Assembly: GCA_024220525.1 (NCBI GenBank)
Contig: JAMYWO010000413.1
Location: 1 to 29,635, forward strand
Direction of reading: 5' to 3'
Origin: Cochliopodium minus
Taxonomy: Eukaryota > Discosea > Himatismenida > Cochliopodiidae
Length of the DNA: 29,635 nucleotides
This document shows positions 1 to 10,924 of this stretch, piece by piece (within the stretch, counting starts at the first letter, position 1; the number at the start of each line of letters is the position of its first letter). A program made the translations under genes and the position numbers. The notes beneath the pieces were generated by a model. The model was not told where the DNA came from and did not search any database. It saw only the letters and a list, made by a program, of their open reading frames with translations.

Positions 1-95
1 CTCCATCTTATAATCGAAATGTTCAATTTTTTCTGTAATTTTCTCCATTTCTTCTTTGTATTTTTGTAAATCATCCTTCTCATAAATTTTGTAAG
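1..95 (-). CDS. Partial exon of a coiled-coil protein, running off the left edge
   Basis: On the minus strand the first 95 bases read without a stop as a charged, heptad-like stretch (residues such as EKDDLQKYKEEMEKITEKI). It is preceded by a possible splice acceptor (AG at 97-96), and an in-frame ATG lies at 48-46. The base composition is much less AT-rich than the neighbouring introns, which supports an exon. The plus-strand reading of the same bases has a stop in the frame needed to join the next plus-strand exon, although a good-looking donor (GTAAGC at 91) is present. The gene would run divergently from the one at 236. No family is recognised. Confidence 0.3.
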
Positions 96-235
96 CTATT
101 TAATAAATTTTTTTTAATTTTTTATTTATTAAGTTATAAATTTTATTTTTTATTTTTTATTTTTTATTTTTTTATTTTTTTGTTTTTTATTTTTCATTTT
201 CTTGAATTTATAAATTATTTTCAAAAATTTTGTAG

Positions 236-1256
236 CAATCCAAACATCTGTTTCGGACATTCAATTCATGTTGAAAGAATACTGTAAAATATCAAAAGAA
301 GCGTTGTCCATCAACACTGGTTTGTCCTCCGCCAAAGTTTTGTTGACTGTAAGGCAGAACTTGCAGAAAGGTTCAAAATTGGTCAAAAAGTTTTTTTCTC
401 CTCCAAAACTAGAGCTAAATGAAGTAAAAAAAAAAGTTTATATTTTTATTAATTAAAAATTATTTATTTTTTATTAAAAATCATTTATTTTTATTAATTA
501 AAAATCATTTTTTTTTTTTACATAACAAATAAAATAGGAACAAAAAAGATTTATTCCGTTGAAACATCACGATCTCTTCATAAAACTGATCATATCCATT
601 TTCATGACAGCAGATCAAATATCGTTGTTGTTAGACGAAATTCTTTTTTCGGATTCTATGTCTGGCATCATCAAGACCATCGAACTTTTGGGCAACATCA
701 AAATGGTTTTAAAAATGCAGCTAGAAAAAATCAAACAATTCCAGAAAATGGAAGGAGGTAAAATGAACGATAAAATTTCATTTAAACAATTAAATTTGAA
801 CTTTTTTTTTTATGTAAAAAAGAAAAATATGATTCTCTTGTTCAAATTTTGGAGTTGGAGAACATTTTAAAGCCAGAAATAGACTTTTTAATAAACTCTC
901 TCAAAAAAGAAAAATCAAAACTTGAAATCCTCAACAGATTGAACGTAGATCAAGTTCTACAACTGTTCGTGGAAGGACAACTGATGAGAGAATTAAAAAA
1001 GGCACTAGAAAGTCGTGATCCAACGTATAATTTTGAATTACAAAATGTTGACAAACAAAAATTGAATTTATCTGAGGAAGTTTTTGTAAAATTGAAACGT
1101 GTTGTCATGTTTACTATCAACGAGATTGAAGAGAAATTCATTAACTATAAGAACTTGATTGGAGACAAGATGGTTACTTTTACCGCCTTGCTTCAGTTAG
1201 CTGGTCAAATCAAAAAGGCCAAAAATTTTATGAATCAATATTTCAAACAAAATTAA
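236..1256 (+). CDS. Unrecognised helical protein, three exons
   Basis: Three exons join in phase: 236-423 (acceptor TTTTGTAG just before, donor GTAAAA), 538-757 and 823-1256 (TAA). The first in-frame ATG is at 268, giving 269 residues. The open frame continues upstream to the acceptor at 235, so exon 236-423 may be internal, with the true start further left. The protein is rich in Leu, Ile, Lys and Glu and looks mostly alpha-helical, with amphipathic stretches around residues 60-130 and 140-180 and no membrane segment or signal peptide. I do not recognise a family. It ends 160 bp from the convergent topoisomerase gene. Coding status is fairly sure because of the clean phase and composition; function is unknown. 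Confidence 0.6.
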
Positions 1257-1416
1257 AAATTTTTTCTTTTATAAAAAACATTCTCAGTGACTGAAACAAT
1301 ATTATTATTATAATTATTTATAATGTCATTGACAAATTGACCAAAAATAAATTTTTAAAAATATTTTTAATTTTGAAGATAATAATATTATATAGAACAT
1401 GGAGAGATAAAGAGTT

Positions 1417-4400
1417 TTAAAATTTGAATTCAGCATCTGCCATTTGAGCCCAAGGAAATTTCTTTCTCAAGTTAGCAGAAAAGACTTTTTCGAGAGGGAT
1501 ATTGTGCTTCTTGGTCCAAGCAACAGAGATACGAGGATCATTGTAATTGATCTTGGAAGTACCCAAAGCAACTTCAGAGTTTTCTTCACGTTGTTGTTTA
1601 TTGATTTCTTGTTTCTTGAGGGACTCTTCCAACTTCAAGAGACGACTCTTCAACTTTTCGACTTCATCAGGAAGCTCTTTTTCAGGATCAGATTTTTTAA
1701 ATTCTTTCTTAATTTCCTTGTCCTTTTGTCTCTCAATGGTTCTTTGCTCTTCTTTCTCCTCAAACTCCACGATTCTATCTCTACGAATCTCGAAGGCCTC
1801 GTTTTGTTCTTCATCCCTTTTGAACTTTTTGTTTTTCTTTTTCGCGAGTGCTTCAGAGATCAAATCGATTTCCTCAGTGATCACATCGATTTTGTAATCG
1901 ATCTTCTCTATTTGCTCTCCAAACTTCTTAGGAACGCTTTTCTTGTGATTACAAAGGATAGCAACTTGTCTGTTGGCACGATTGTAATAGAGAATTTTTT
2001 CTTCGGGGGTGGTATCTTCATCGTTAGGTGTTTTCTCCAACTCTTTCTGAAGAGTGACAGAAGCGTTGTAAGTACGGAACACTTTTGCGGTAAGTCCAGG
2101 CATCGCAGATTTGAGATATTTGTTGAGGATGTTGACCTAAAATGAAAAGGGATTCAAAAATAAAAAAAATGTAAAAAAAAAAGAGAAGGTTACATTCAAC
2201 TGATCGAACAATTTGTCTTCGGGTTTTTTCTTTTCTAAGAACTTTTTGACGTTGTTGTAGATTACCTTGTCAACCTTTACTACGTTGTGGTAGTGCATGG
2301 AATCCTTACCAAGAAAATCAAACTCGATCTTCAGATTGTCCACTGCCTTAACGTGTTCGACACGTAAAGAACAGCAACCAACAGTATCTGCCGATTTGCT
2401 TTTGTCCTTTTCGTTACCCACACGAAGAGCGAGATGATCAATGAAGTAAAGAGCAACTGCACGTTGTCTGATAGCGGTATCTTTGTCCTTCAAATCGTCC
2501 GTGTAGTCTGCTCTGATCTTTTTGATTTTTTTCTTCAATTTTCTTGCTTTCTCAAACTTTTCCATGTCAGATTGTCCTTTTATCTTTGAACTTGGTGCAA
2601 GCCAAACATACTTACAACTTCCTTGGACCTTTTTCCAAAGAAAAATTGAATTAAATTGGAAATAATCATACATGCAAAATGATGGAAAATTTTTTCTATT
2701 TGATCATTTTTATAAACATAATTTTGAAATTTTGTTTACATTTTCTTTCCAATGAGCAAGCCAGGTGACTTTGTTGTCATGTTTGATCGTTCCCCATTTG
2801 TGTCCTTCGATAGGACATTTTGGAGGTTTTTCTTTCTTTCCAATGTTGATGGTAACTTTTAAAAAAAAATTGATTTGATGTATTTTGCTGTATTTTATTT
2901 TTATTTTACCCTGTTCAGGCATGACTCTTTTTTTGATTTTTCCAGTCATCGGATGTTTACCTCTACCAAGAAATAAACCAGGAGGCTCGATTCTGTAGTT
3001 ACTGATCTTCTCCTTGAAGCCATCAACCATAGCAAAACCATAGATGAGATCCATCTCCTCTCTTTTCTTTTTCTCCAGAAGTTTCTCCTCTTTGGTCTTG
3101 GCCTTCTTGAGGATCTTTTGCTCTTCGAGATGCTTGTGGATGAGGGTGAAGTCACATTTGGAAAAATCTTTGAGCCAATGATTCTTCTTCTTTTTAGGAT
3201 TGCATATCTCTTTGAAATCATTGAAAAAATTTTGGTTGAATTTTGGCTTCTTAACATGATCAGTGGTGATATATCTGGCATAATAGGTTGCATATTCCTC
3301 TTCTTCAGGCTTGAGATCAACAGGCTTTCCATCATACAACAGCTTGATACCATGAGGCTCATAAGGATCCGCAAACAAAACACCATTATGGGTCAAGGTT
3401 CTCCACTTTTGGCCTTCGGGCAAAGGTTTCTCATTCCACCATTCTCTGATAGGCTCCTCTTCTTTCTTTTTCCCCTTTCCTTTCTTTGGAGTGGATTCCT
3501 CTTCTTTTTCATCCTCCCCTTTCTTCCCTTTCTTCTTTGGGGTGCTCTTCTTTGGAGTGCTTTTCTTGGGAGTCTTCTTTGGGGCAGATTTCTTCTTTGG
3601 AGATTCATCCTCCCCACTCTCTTCATCACCACTCTCACTCCCACTTTCACTTTCTTCTTCTTTTTTCTTCTTTGTGGGTGTTTTCTTTGTGGGTGTTTTC
3701 TTAGGAGCATCTTTCTTGGCAGGAGTCTTTGAAGTGGATTTCTTTGCTGCTTTCTTTGGCTTTTTCTTTTCATCGTCTTCATATTCGCTTCCATCTTCAT
3801 CAAAACTTTCGCTATCGCTCTCGCTCTCTCCTTCGCTCTCACTGCCACTTCCACTTTCCTCCTCCTTTTTCTTTGGTGTTTTCCTAACCGGCAATTTCTT
3901 TGCAGGTGTTTTCTTTGTTGGTTTCTTTTTTGGGGAAGGTGTTTTATTAGAATCCTCTTCTTCATCACTCATTTCTTCACTTTCGCTTCCACTGCCATTT
4001 TCTTCCTCTTCCTCTTCCTCTTCCTTCTTTGGTGTTTTCTTGGGAGGTGTTTTTTTGGTATCCATTTTCTTAGATACCTTTTTTTCATCATCTTTTTTTT
4101 CTTCATTTTCATCTTTGATGGATAATCTCTTCTTCAATGGTTTCTCTGAATTTTCAATCTCTTTTTTATTCGGAGTTTCTTTCTTAATAGGTGCTTCTAT
4201 CTTGATGGGAGGTTTAACAACCTCTTTTTGCTTTTTGGATTCTGGCTCGTTCTAAAATAAGATTCAATTGAAAAAATTATTAATTTAAATTTCATCAAAA
4301 TTTTTGATTTTATAAAAATCGTTATTTTTATTTTGAATATTTCTTTTTATTTTCACCTTTATTTGTTCTTCTTCCATTTCGCTTTTCTGATTTGCAGAAT

Positions 4401-4614
4401 AAAATAAAAAATAATTAACGATAATTAATAAAAATAACGGTAATTATTAATTATAATTTACCTCTTCTGAATCCCTTTTTCTTTTCTTTTGTTCTTGTTT
4501 TGGTTGGGGCTTTGATTGGATAAATGGCATTTCATCTTCTTCTTCCTTATTATATTTTTTTGTTTGGTGTTCAGTTTAATTAATTATTTCTTTATTTTTT
4601 ATTATTTTTACCAT
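1417..4614 (-). CDS. TOP1: DNA topoisomerase I (type IB), seven exons, complete
   Basis: Relaxes supercoils in the nucleus through a transient 3'-phosphotyrosine bond. Exons (minus strand): 4614-4612, 4545-4462, 4386-4357, 4251-2910, 2855-2740, 2628-2194 and 2136-1417 (TAA); 2730 nt, 909 residues. Residues 40 to about 300 are low-complexity, with repeated KKTPKK-type basic blocks and SGSESE acidic blocks, the usual dispensable TOP1 N-terminus. The core begins near residue 305 at REWWNEKPLP. All five catalytic positions of the family are visible: Arg in RQRAVALYFID, Lys in DFLGKDS, Arg in KVFRTYNAS, His in AILCNHK, and the nucleophile Tyr868 in SKINYNDPR. A charged coiled-coil linker precedes the C-terminal domain. 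The first coding exon is only the ATG, followed at once by a donor. The start could instead be the Met six codons into exon 2, but the ATG joins in phase. Confidence 0.97.
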
Positions 4615-4993
4615 CTTTTCTTTATTCTTCCTTTAAAGACTTCAAAAATATAATTTAATTTTTTTTTATTTTTATTTTATAAATTTTTTTTTATAAGTTA
4701 TTACGTAATAAATACTCAAATTATTTTTTTATATTTTATTATAAGTCTTCTTAAATACAACGATCAAGAGATGGACAAAATAAAAATATTTTTGATAATG
4801 TTTTTTACACAATAATCTTATAATTATCCAATTATTCCTTGAGGATAGTTAATTTTGTTGCATTGAATCAAAAAATGATTTGAAGGAAATTTGATCAAGC
4901 AAATTTAAAGATCATGAATCTATCTATATCTTGAGCAAACATTTTTTTTCAAAGAAACAGGTCTAATTTTAAAAAAAAAGCTGTATCTATCAT
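4615..4993. other. Intergenic region between divergent TOP1 and F-box/SPRY genes
   Basis: About 380 bp without a supportable gene. It is AT-rich with scattered A and T runs; the longest readings are a few codons. It should contain the promoters and 5' leaders of both flanking genes. I see no distinctive promoter motif that stands out from the background. Confidence 0.5.
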
Positions 4994-5944
4994 ATGAAAT
5001 TAAACAATTTGGTTTTGGTAAAAATATGTTTTTATTTGGACCTGAAATCTATATCGAGATTTGCATTGACAAGCAAAGATAATTACAAAATTACCAAAAT
5101 GGATGCATTATGGAAAATGAATTGTGAACATTATCAAAAATTGCACACAAATGAAGTAATAAACAAATCAGATCAATATGAAACGTAAGAAAAACAATGA
5201 GTTTATATTTATTATTCATACAAGAAATATGAATCCACATAAAGATGGCTTGAATATTACAAAGATCTAATCAATGATAGATATGAATCTGAGGTTGACG
5301 ACAAAATAAATATAATCTTTTCAAATAATTTCAGGACAGTGACAACTTTAGTTAATAATCAAAATACAAAAGGTTTGTGAAATAAAGGGGTTAAAATAAA
5401 TTCAAATTAAATTTTCTTTCAAAGATGTTTTTTCAGCAAATCATTTTATAATTGGAAAGCACTTGAAAAAAAGTTGGAGTGTAATTGTTGAAAAAGAGGG
5501 ATACATTGGTGTTGGAATTGTTCCAGATATCTATAAAGTAAATTTAGAGCATGCTTATGATTCATCGTCTTTGGTTTTTTGTAAAATTAAATTCAATAAA
5601 AATTTTAAAATGATTTAAAACAATAAATTAACAAAATTAGATTATACTGGTGTTATATGGACTAGAGGAAATTTGAAAACGAACAGAAATGCCGGTTTTA
5701 CTTTCAACAAGGGAGACAAATTAACAGTCACATTAGTAAAAAAAAATGAAAAAATTTTATGAGAAAATTCATTTATATAAACTCTTCTTTCGGTTAGGAT
5801 TACAACATAAAGACAGTCGAGCTTTACATTAACGACGCTTACGTAGAATCTCTCGAGTTGATCGAAAACGCTTCAATTAAGTACTATAAGTTTGCTGTCA
5901 CTGTGTCAAACGAAGCGATTATCTCTATTTATAATCCCAAATGA
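4994..5944 (+). CDS. F-box protein with a SPRY (B30.2-like) domain, five exons
   Basis: Probable substrate adaptor of an SCF ubiquitin ligase. Exons 4994-5184, 5245-5372, 5425-5580, 5641-5735 and 5798-5944 (TGA) join in phase to give 238 residues. Residues 1-45 are F-box-like (NLVLVKICFYLDLKSISRFA, then a Trp near the end: ALWKMNCEHY), followed by the common post-F-box W-x-E-x-Y-K element. From about residue 110 a SPRY-like fold is visible: HFIIGKHLKKSWSVIVE, then GYIGVGIV, YYTGVIWTRGN, FNKGDKLTVTL and KTVELYINDAYV, the classic SPRY strand order. In known proteins the F-box binds SKP1 and the SPRY domain binds the target. The exon structure is well supported because the domain is continuous over every junction. 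The exact target cannot be inferred. Confidence 0.85.
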
Positions 5945-5991
5945 ATTTAAATTGATTTTATAAAATATAAAAAATATAAAAAATTTAAAAA

Positions 5992-6027
5992 ATGAAAAAA
6001 ATGAAAAAAATGAAAAAAATGAAAAAA
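5992..6027 (+). repeat. Four tandem copies of a 9-bp ATGAAAAAA unit
   Basis: The unit ATGAAAAAA is repeated four times, followed by ATGAAAGAT. It is in frame with the F-box gene and gives Met-Lys-Lys repeats, so each copy supplies a possible start codon. Length variation would change only a short basic N-terminus. Confidence 0.95.
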
Positions 6028-7061
6028 ATGAAAGATTATGGTCTATTGCCTATTAACATTATTGTTATGATTATAGAATATATCCCTGGTATACATTTTT
6101 GTATTTATATTTTCATTTCACTTCTATCTTTAGAAAAGGCTTATGATCTCAGATGTCTCAATAAAAAATTTAATAGATCGGTAGAAAGATATTTCAAAAC
6201 CTGCAACATCTTTTGTTGTATGAAACATAAAAAATACACAAAACATTTTGATGATTTGACCTATAATGAAATCTATAAATCCTTTATCATCTCCACATTT
6301 GCTATAAACTCTGGGATTGATCATAAGGTAATATAAGTAAAAACTATTAATGAAATTAAATATTTCGCTTAATAAAGTATAAAATATTCTATCACATTCA
6401 AAACTTATTTTTTTAGATTGAATATTATCATCCATGCACAATAAGATCGGTTTGGAAAGATGAAAAGAATGATAAAGTAACAAAGGTAACAGTGAGCACA
6501 GAATACGATCGAAGAAAATTATACAGATACGAGTTTCTATCCTCAATAAATACTAATGTGAAAACAAAAAAAGGAAACTATTATATCAGATTGAATATAC
6601 AAATAAAAGAAGGAGAAGGATCTTTAAGCTATGGATTTATTAGATTTAGCTTTGAAATTATCGATTCTCAAAGAAATGAAGATTTGACTCTGAATGGATC
6701 TTTGGGAAGTAGGGAAATAACACTTTCTGATATCAAATATTTTTTGGATCACGATTTTGGTCATTCGTTCTTTGTGACCAACAAAATCAGCAAACAAAAT
6801 GCATCCCTCATCTGTGATGCTGCCAACAAAATCATGCCTCGTGTTTTCTTCAACATTTTTTCGCATATATACTTGAATTTCGAATCGAGGAAACTTTTCC
6901 CCAGAAAAGATTCTCCTCCCAGAGAAATCGCAAAACCCAACAAACCTCTGCAAAAGATTTTGGCTCCCACAAAAACTCCACTATTTTCGAACCCTATCAA
7001 AACATTTGCAGTAGCATCTGTTTTAATGGCTTTTGTTTTTGCATATATGAACTATAAATAA
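5992..7061 (+). CDS. F-box-like protein with a C-terminal transmembrane anchor, three exons
   Basis: Exons 5992-6088, 6134-6327 and 6417-7061 (TAA) join in phase to 311 residues. Removing the 45-nt first intron (GTATAC...TTTAG) restores an F-box-like helix set at about residues 17-50 (LPINIIVMIIEYIPEKAYDL, then CLNKKFNRSVERYF); reading through it would insert an odd hydrophobic stretch. The middle 200 residues are mixed alpha/beta and unrecognised. A Pro/Lys-rich linker (about 250-290) leads to one hydrophobic segment (TFAVASVLMAFVFAYM), ending four residues from the C-terminus, the arrangement of a tail-anchored protein. If both ends work as they look, the protein would hold an SCF-type adaptor on an organelle or ER membrane; that is inference. 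It begins with a 9-bp tandem repeat, so the start Met is ambiguous among five. Confidence 0.75.
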
Positions 7062-7131
7062 AATTGAATATTCTTTTTCTTCAAGATAAAAAATAAAAAA
7101 AAAAGTTTAAAGTCAATACTAATTTATATTT

Positions 7132-8933
7132 ATGGATTTTCCTGCATTTGGAAATGAATCAAACGATGTTTTATGCTTTTGCTTTAATTTTGGTTCCATC
7201 CCGATGCAATATAAGAAAGTTCCAACAAAAATAAAAGAGATCTCAAAAGGAGGAGAATTCATCCTTGATGAAAATGGAGATTTGTACAATTTAAATCTTT
7301 CATTTAATGGCATGACAAGATTATATGACTATATTAATTATCCTCTCACAACAGCCAATCTACTTTCAACCAAAATTATCAATATCTCAATGGGTACTCT
7401 ATTCACTCTATTTTTAACAGAAGAGAAACAATTATTGGGTATAGGAAACAACAAATATCATGGTTGCCTTGGATTGGGGCAATTTGTGGAAGAAGTGAAA
7501 ACACCTACCCTCATAATGAATGGTGTCATCAAATTTTGTGCAGGAAATATTCATTCATTGGTTCAAATTGAAAATGGAGATGTGATGGGCTTTGGATGTA
7601 ATGAGTAACAAACAAATTTATAATGAAAATTTTTATTATGAGCTATATATATCCAAATTATCATGTAATATACAATTGGGAACAATATAAATTTTATATT
7701 TAAAAATTATATAAAAATAATTTAATTAAAAAATAATTTAATTAAAAAATAATAAAATTTATTTTGACAAAGAAATTAAATTATAAAATACCTAACTTTC
7801 GGTAGATGTGGACAATTAGGTCTTGAAGAACTTTCAAATATTTTTTACCCAAAATTCTGCTTTAGAGATAGAGAAATAGAAAAGATAATTTGTTCTTTCA
7901 ACTTTTCTTTTCTTCATAAGAAAAATGGGGATTTGTATGGTAAAAAAATCAAAAAATTTAAAAATTAAAAATAAATAAAAATTCATAAAAAATTTAAAAA
8001 TTTAAAAATAAAAAATGTTTTAAAACCCTATTTAAAACTGTAAGGAATGGGACAAAATCGTGCAACTGGGAAAAATGCTTTCATTTTGGGTAAAAAATAT
8101 TTGAAAAAAAAAAAAAAAAAAAAAAAATTTTCAAAAACAATTTTTTTTTTTTAAATAGGAATAAAAAACAATCGAAAGAGTTTCATTTTCAAACCCGAAT
8201 TTATCGGTAATTTTTCAATAAAGTCGTTTGCTTCAGGTTATGACCATAGCTTGTTACTCACAAAGGAAGGTAAGCTGTACATTTGGGGAAATAACAAGTA
8301 ACAATCAAAAAAATTAAAAAAAATACTTTTTTATTTAAATTTTTTATTTTTTTTTTAATTATTTTCATCTGGAGAATAGTTATGGGCAACTCGGTTTAAA
8401 TGACGAAAATATTGTCTACGAAGAACCTCATTTGCTTTTGGAGGATGAAACGATCAAAGCGGTTGAATGTGGGACATGGACTTCTTACATCATCAAAAAT
8501 GATCACATCTTATCTTGTGGAAGGTAAATAATTTTAAATTTAATATTAAAAATTTAATTTACATAAAAAAAGAAACGAAAACAATCAGCTAGGTTTTGAT
8601 TGTGGAGGGTGCAATGTCAACAAATTTACCAAGATACCAAGTTTGGAGGAAAGTTTTGTCAAAACTCTCAACATATTCCCAAGCAATCAATTTTACGGGT
8701 TTCCTTCGGAATGGAGCATCCACACTCACAAGTTCTTTCCAAGAAATTTTAGAGAATCAGTTTTCCTCATTTTTTATTTCCTCAAACAACAGAAGTTCCC
8801 AAAGCCTTTGGTCTTTCAAATTCTCAATTCTTCTTATTCAGAGTTTAACAACAATGAATATGTCAGCATTGAAAGACCCACAAAAAAAGTTAAGCCACCA
8901 AATGAAATCAAAAAAAGTTGTATTTCTTTCTGA
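7132..8933 (+). CDS. RCC1-repeat (beta-propeller) protein 1, six exons
   Basis: Exons 7132-7604, 7806-7939, 8045-8089, 8159-8297, 8380-8523 and 8573-8933 (TGA) join in phase to 431 residues. RCC1 repeat hallmarks recur over residues 90-340: LGIGNN, GFGCNECGQLGLE, LYGMGQN, LYIWGNNNYGQLGLND and LSCGRNENNQLGF, with intervening GxxHS/L motifs. Several introns cut each repeat near its Gly-rich turn. After the propeller, residues 359-400 form a separate module: W-S-x3-H, F-R and then F-P-K-P-L-V. The same module ends the second RCC1 protein (26124-28034) and the ankyrin protein (14545-18800). RCC1 propellers act as scaffolds or exchange factors; nothing here points to a Ran-GEF. It ends 50 bp from the convergent ankyrin copy. 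Confidence 0.9.
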
Positions 8934-8973
8934 ATTAATAATGTAAAAAATATTGATAAAATTTGAAATTAAT

Positions 8974-10741
8974 CCAATTTATTTTATTTTTTGATTCTTT
9001 TTATGTTTCTTCCTTTTTTTTCTTTCTTCTCATCTCTCTTCTTTTCATTTTCCTCCAACTCTTTCAAAGAAACAGAAGAAGAAAACTCAACAATCATCAA
9101 CAAAACAGGTTTTGGAACAAAAAAAAAAAACTTTTTCTTTTTGGATAAAACTTTGAGGGAAACAAAAAAATTGAAAATTTTTGTTCTAAACTCTTTCTCA
9201 TAAAAATAATGTCTTTTTAGAGTCCAAACTGTTCCCTTTTCAAGAAATAATTCAACAACACTTTTCAACACATTAGAAATTTTGGAAGGATTTTTTTTTT
9301 CGTCAAAGTCTTGATCGTCATTCTGGTGAATTTGTAAGGCCGTTTTTCCATTCGCATTTTTATGAAGAGGATTTGCTTTGTTGGCAATTAGAAGTGCTTT
9401 ATTTTAAATTAAAATAAAGTTTTAAATTAAAATATTAAAATAATTGAAAAATAACAAAAATTAAAATATTTTAAAATAAAAAATAAGTTGTAAAATTAAA
9501 ATATTAACTCTTTTTTTGTTTTAAATATTAAAATCTGTCATTTGTTACCAACAATCTCACAAAATACATGATATTTGGGTGAGAGAGGGCCAATGCCATG
9601 CCTAGCCAAAAAATGAAAAACGTTTTCTTTTTCTCTTTGATCTGGTAAAACATTAACAGAAGCCCCTGCACTCACCAAACAAAACAAGTTTTCCTAAATT
9701 TATTTTAAATCAAATAAAATAATAAATCAAATAAAATAAAAAATGAACAAAAAATTTTGAAAAAATAAAATAAAATACCAAAATAAGGGGATTGAGATCT
9801 GCACGATCTAACAAATAGAACATGCAAAATAGAGGAGGTAGACCATGTGAATTTGTTTGATTTACTTTGCAGCCTTTATCAATCAAATACTGGATCATTT
9901 GAGGCGTGCAGGTGTTGTTTTGGCAAAGAGAGTGTAGAGGAGAATTTATTTTTGATTCTGATTCTATGATTGTTTTATTTTCAATAAAAATCTTTATTAT
10001 CTCCAATGATACCTTTTCATTTGAACATATTCTGTGAAGGCATCTTAAAATAGAAAAAAAAAAATTTTAATTTTCATCACAATAAACATTAAAACAAAAA
10101 TAAAATATAAAAGATTGAAGATGACAAAATTAAAAAAATTAATAATTTAAATAACTTTGGAAAAAAAAACAAAAATATTAAATGAATCTTGGAAAATAAA
10201 TTGAAAAAAATATAAAAACATTGAAGATAACAAATTATAAATATTAAAAAAAATAACAAATAAAATAAATCATGTTAAAAATGATGGAAAAAAAAACAAA
10301 ATAAAATGATTTAATAAAAATAAAAAATTTAAAAAAAATAATTAAAATTAGTAAACATTGAGAAAATAAAAAAAAAAAAAAATTAAGAACAAAAATAAAT
10401 GAGTAATAATTTTAAAATTGTGTTTACGATTCTCCTTTTGGAGAAGAAACCAATCTACTGAAACGAGCCTTGTTTTCAACAAAAATTTTGACAGCATCCA
10501 GACTCAAATACTTTGAACTGCACATTTTCTGAAAGGGAGTTTGTTTTGATAAATTTTCCAAATTAGGGTTTGCTTTATATTCAAAAAAAAGTTTCAAAGT
10601 TTCCATTTATTTCCCCTTATGAGGTTTGAATTTGAATAAGAAGTGAAAACCATTATATTTTTGTGAGGTAAGTGATAAATTGGGGTCTTCTTTTCTTTTC
10701 AAAAAAAACTAAAAGAAAATTTTTTTGAATGAATCACAAAA
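8974..10741. repeat. Segmental duplication, copy A (direct repeat of 14535-16302)
   Basis: Matches 14535-16302 in the same orientation at a constant offset of 5561 bp, with no indel. I noticed two substitutions: C at 9029 versus T at 14590 (synonymous), and T at 10689 versus G at 16250 (Glu versus Ala). Introns are as similar as exons, so the copies are very young or homogenised by gene conversion. Weak similarity continues left: 8923-8936, spanning the stop of the RCC1 gene, matches 14489-14502. Confidence 0.95.
8984..10708 (-). pseudogene. Truncated 3' copy of the ankyrin-repeat gene
   Basis: Contains the last four exons of the ankyrin gene at 14545-18800: 10708-10428, 10043-9779, 9693-9549 and 9396-8984, with identical splice sites. 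The first two exons are absent; to the right are only degraded intron-like pieces and a rearranged fragment. The in-frame TAA of the parent is present (10609-10607), and the ankyrin consensus Lys-Ala-Asp-Pro-Asn is changed to Lys-Glu-Asp-Pro-Asn at 10689. An ATG directly after the TAA could in principle start a shorter protein of four exons that keeps ankyrin repeats and the C-terminal W/H/PK module. I treat it as a pseudogene because the 5' two thirds and any evident promoter are missing. Intron 10044-10427 (384 nt) holds nothing recognisable. Confidence 0.7.
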
Positions 10742-10924
10742 ATTAATTTTTAATTTAAAAACATAGTTTTTGGTAAATTATAATTTTAAATTTTAATAAA
10801 ATAAAATAATTTGAAGTTTTTAATTGAATTTTTAATTTTAAATTGAGAGTTTTTTGGTAATTTATAATTAAAAAAAAAAATAATAAATAATATTTCCAAA
10901 AACAAAAAATGATTTTGGTCTCAA

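Noticed and set aside
1-90. A plus-strand exon ending at GTAAGC (91)
   Set aside because: The frame needed to join the exon at 236 has a TAA at 36-38, and no acceptor AG lies upstream; the minus-strand reading is fully open.
3118-4255. Long plus-strand open frames over the topoisomerase N-terminus (Phe/Ser/Leu-rich)
   Set aside because: They are antisense to the low-complexity Lys/Ser/Glu-rich TOP1 region, where codon bias alone removes stops.
8963-9203. Plus-strand open frames rich in Phe/Ser at the ankyrin 3' ends (also 14521-14764)
   Set aside because: They are antisense to the Lys-rich tail and C-terminal module of the ankyrin gene and its copy.
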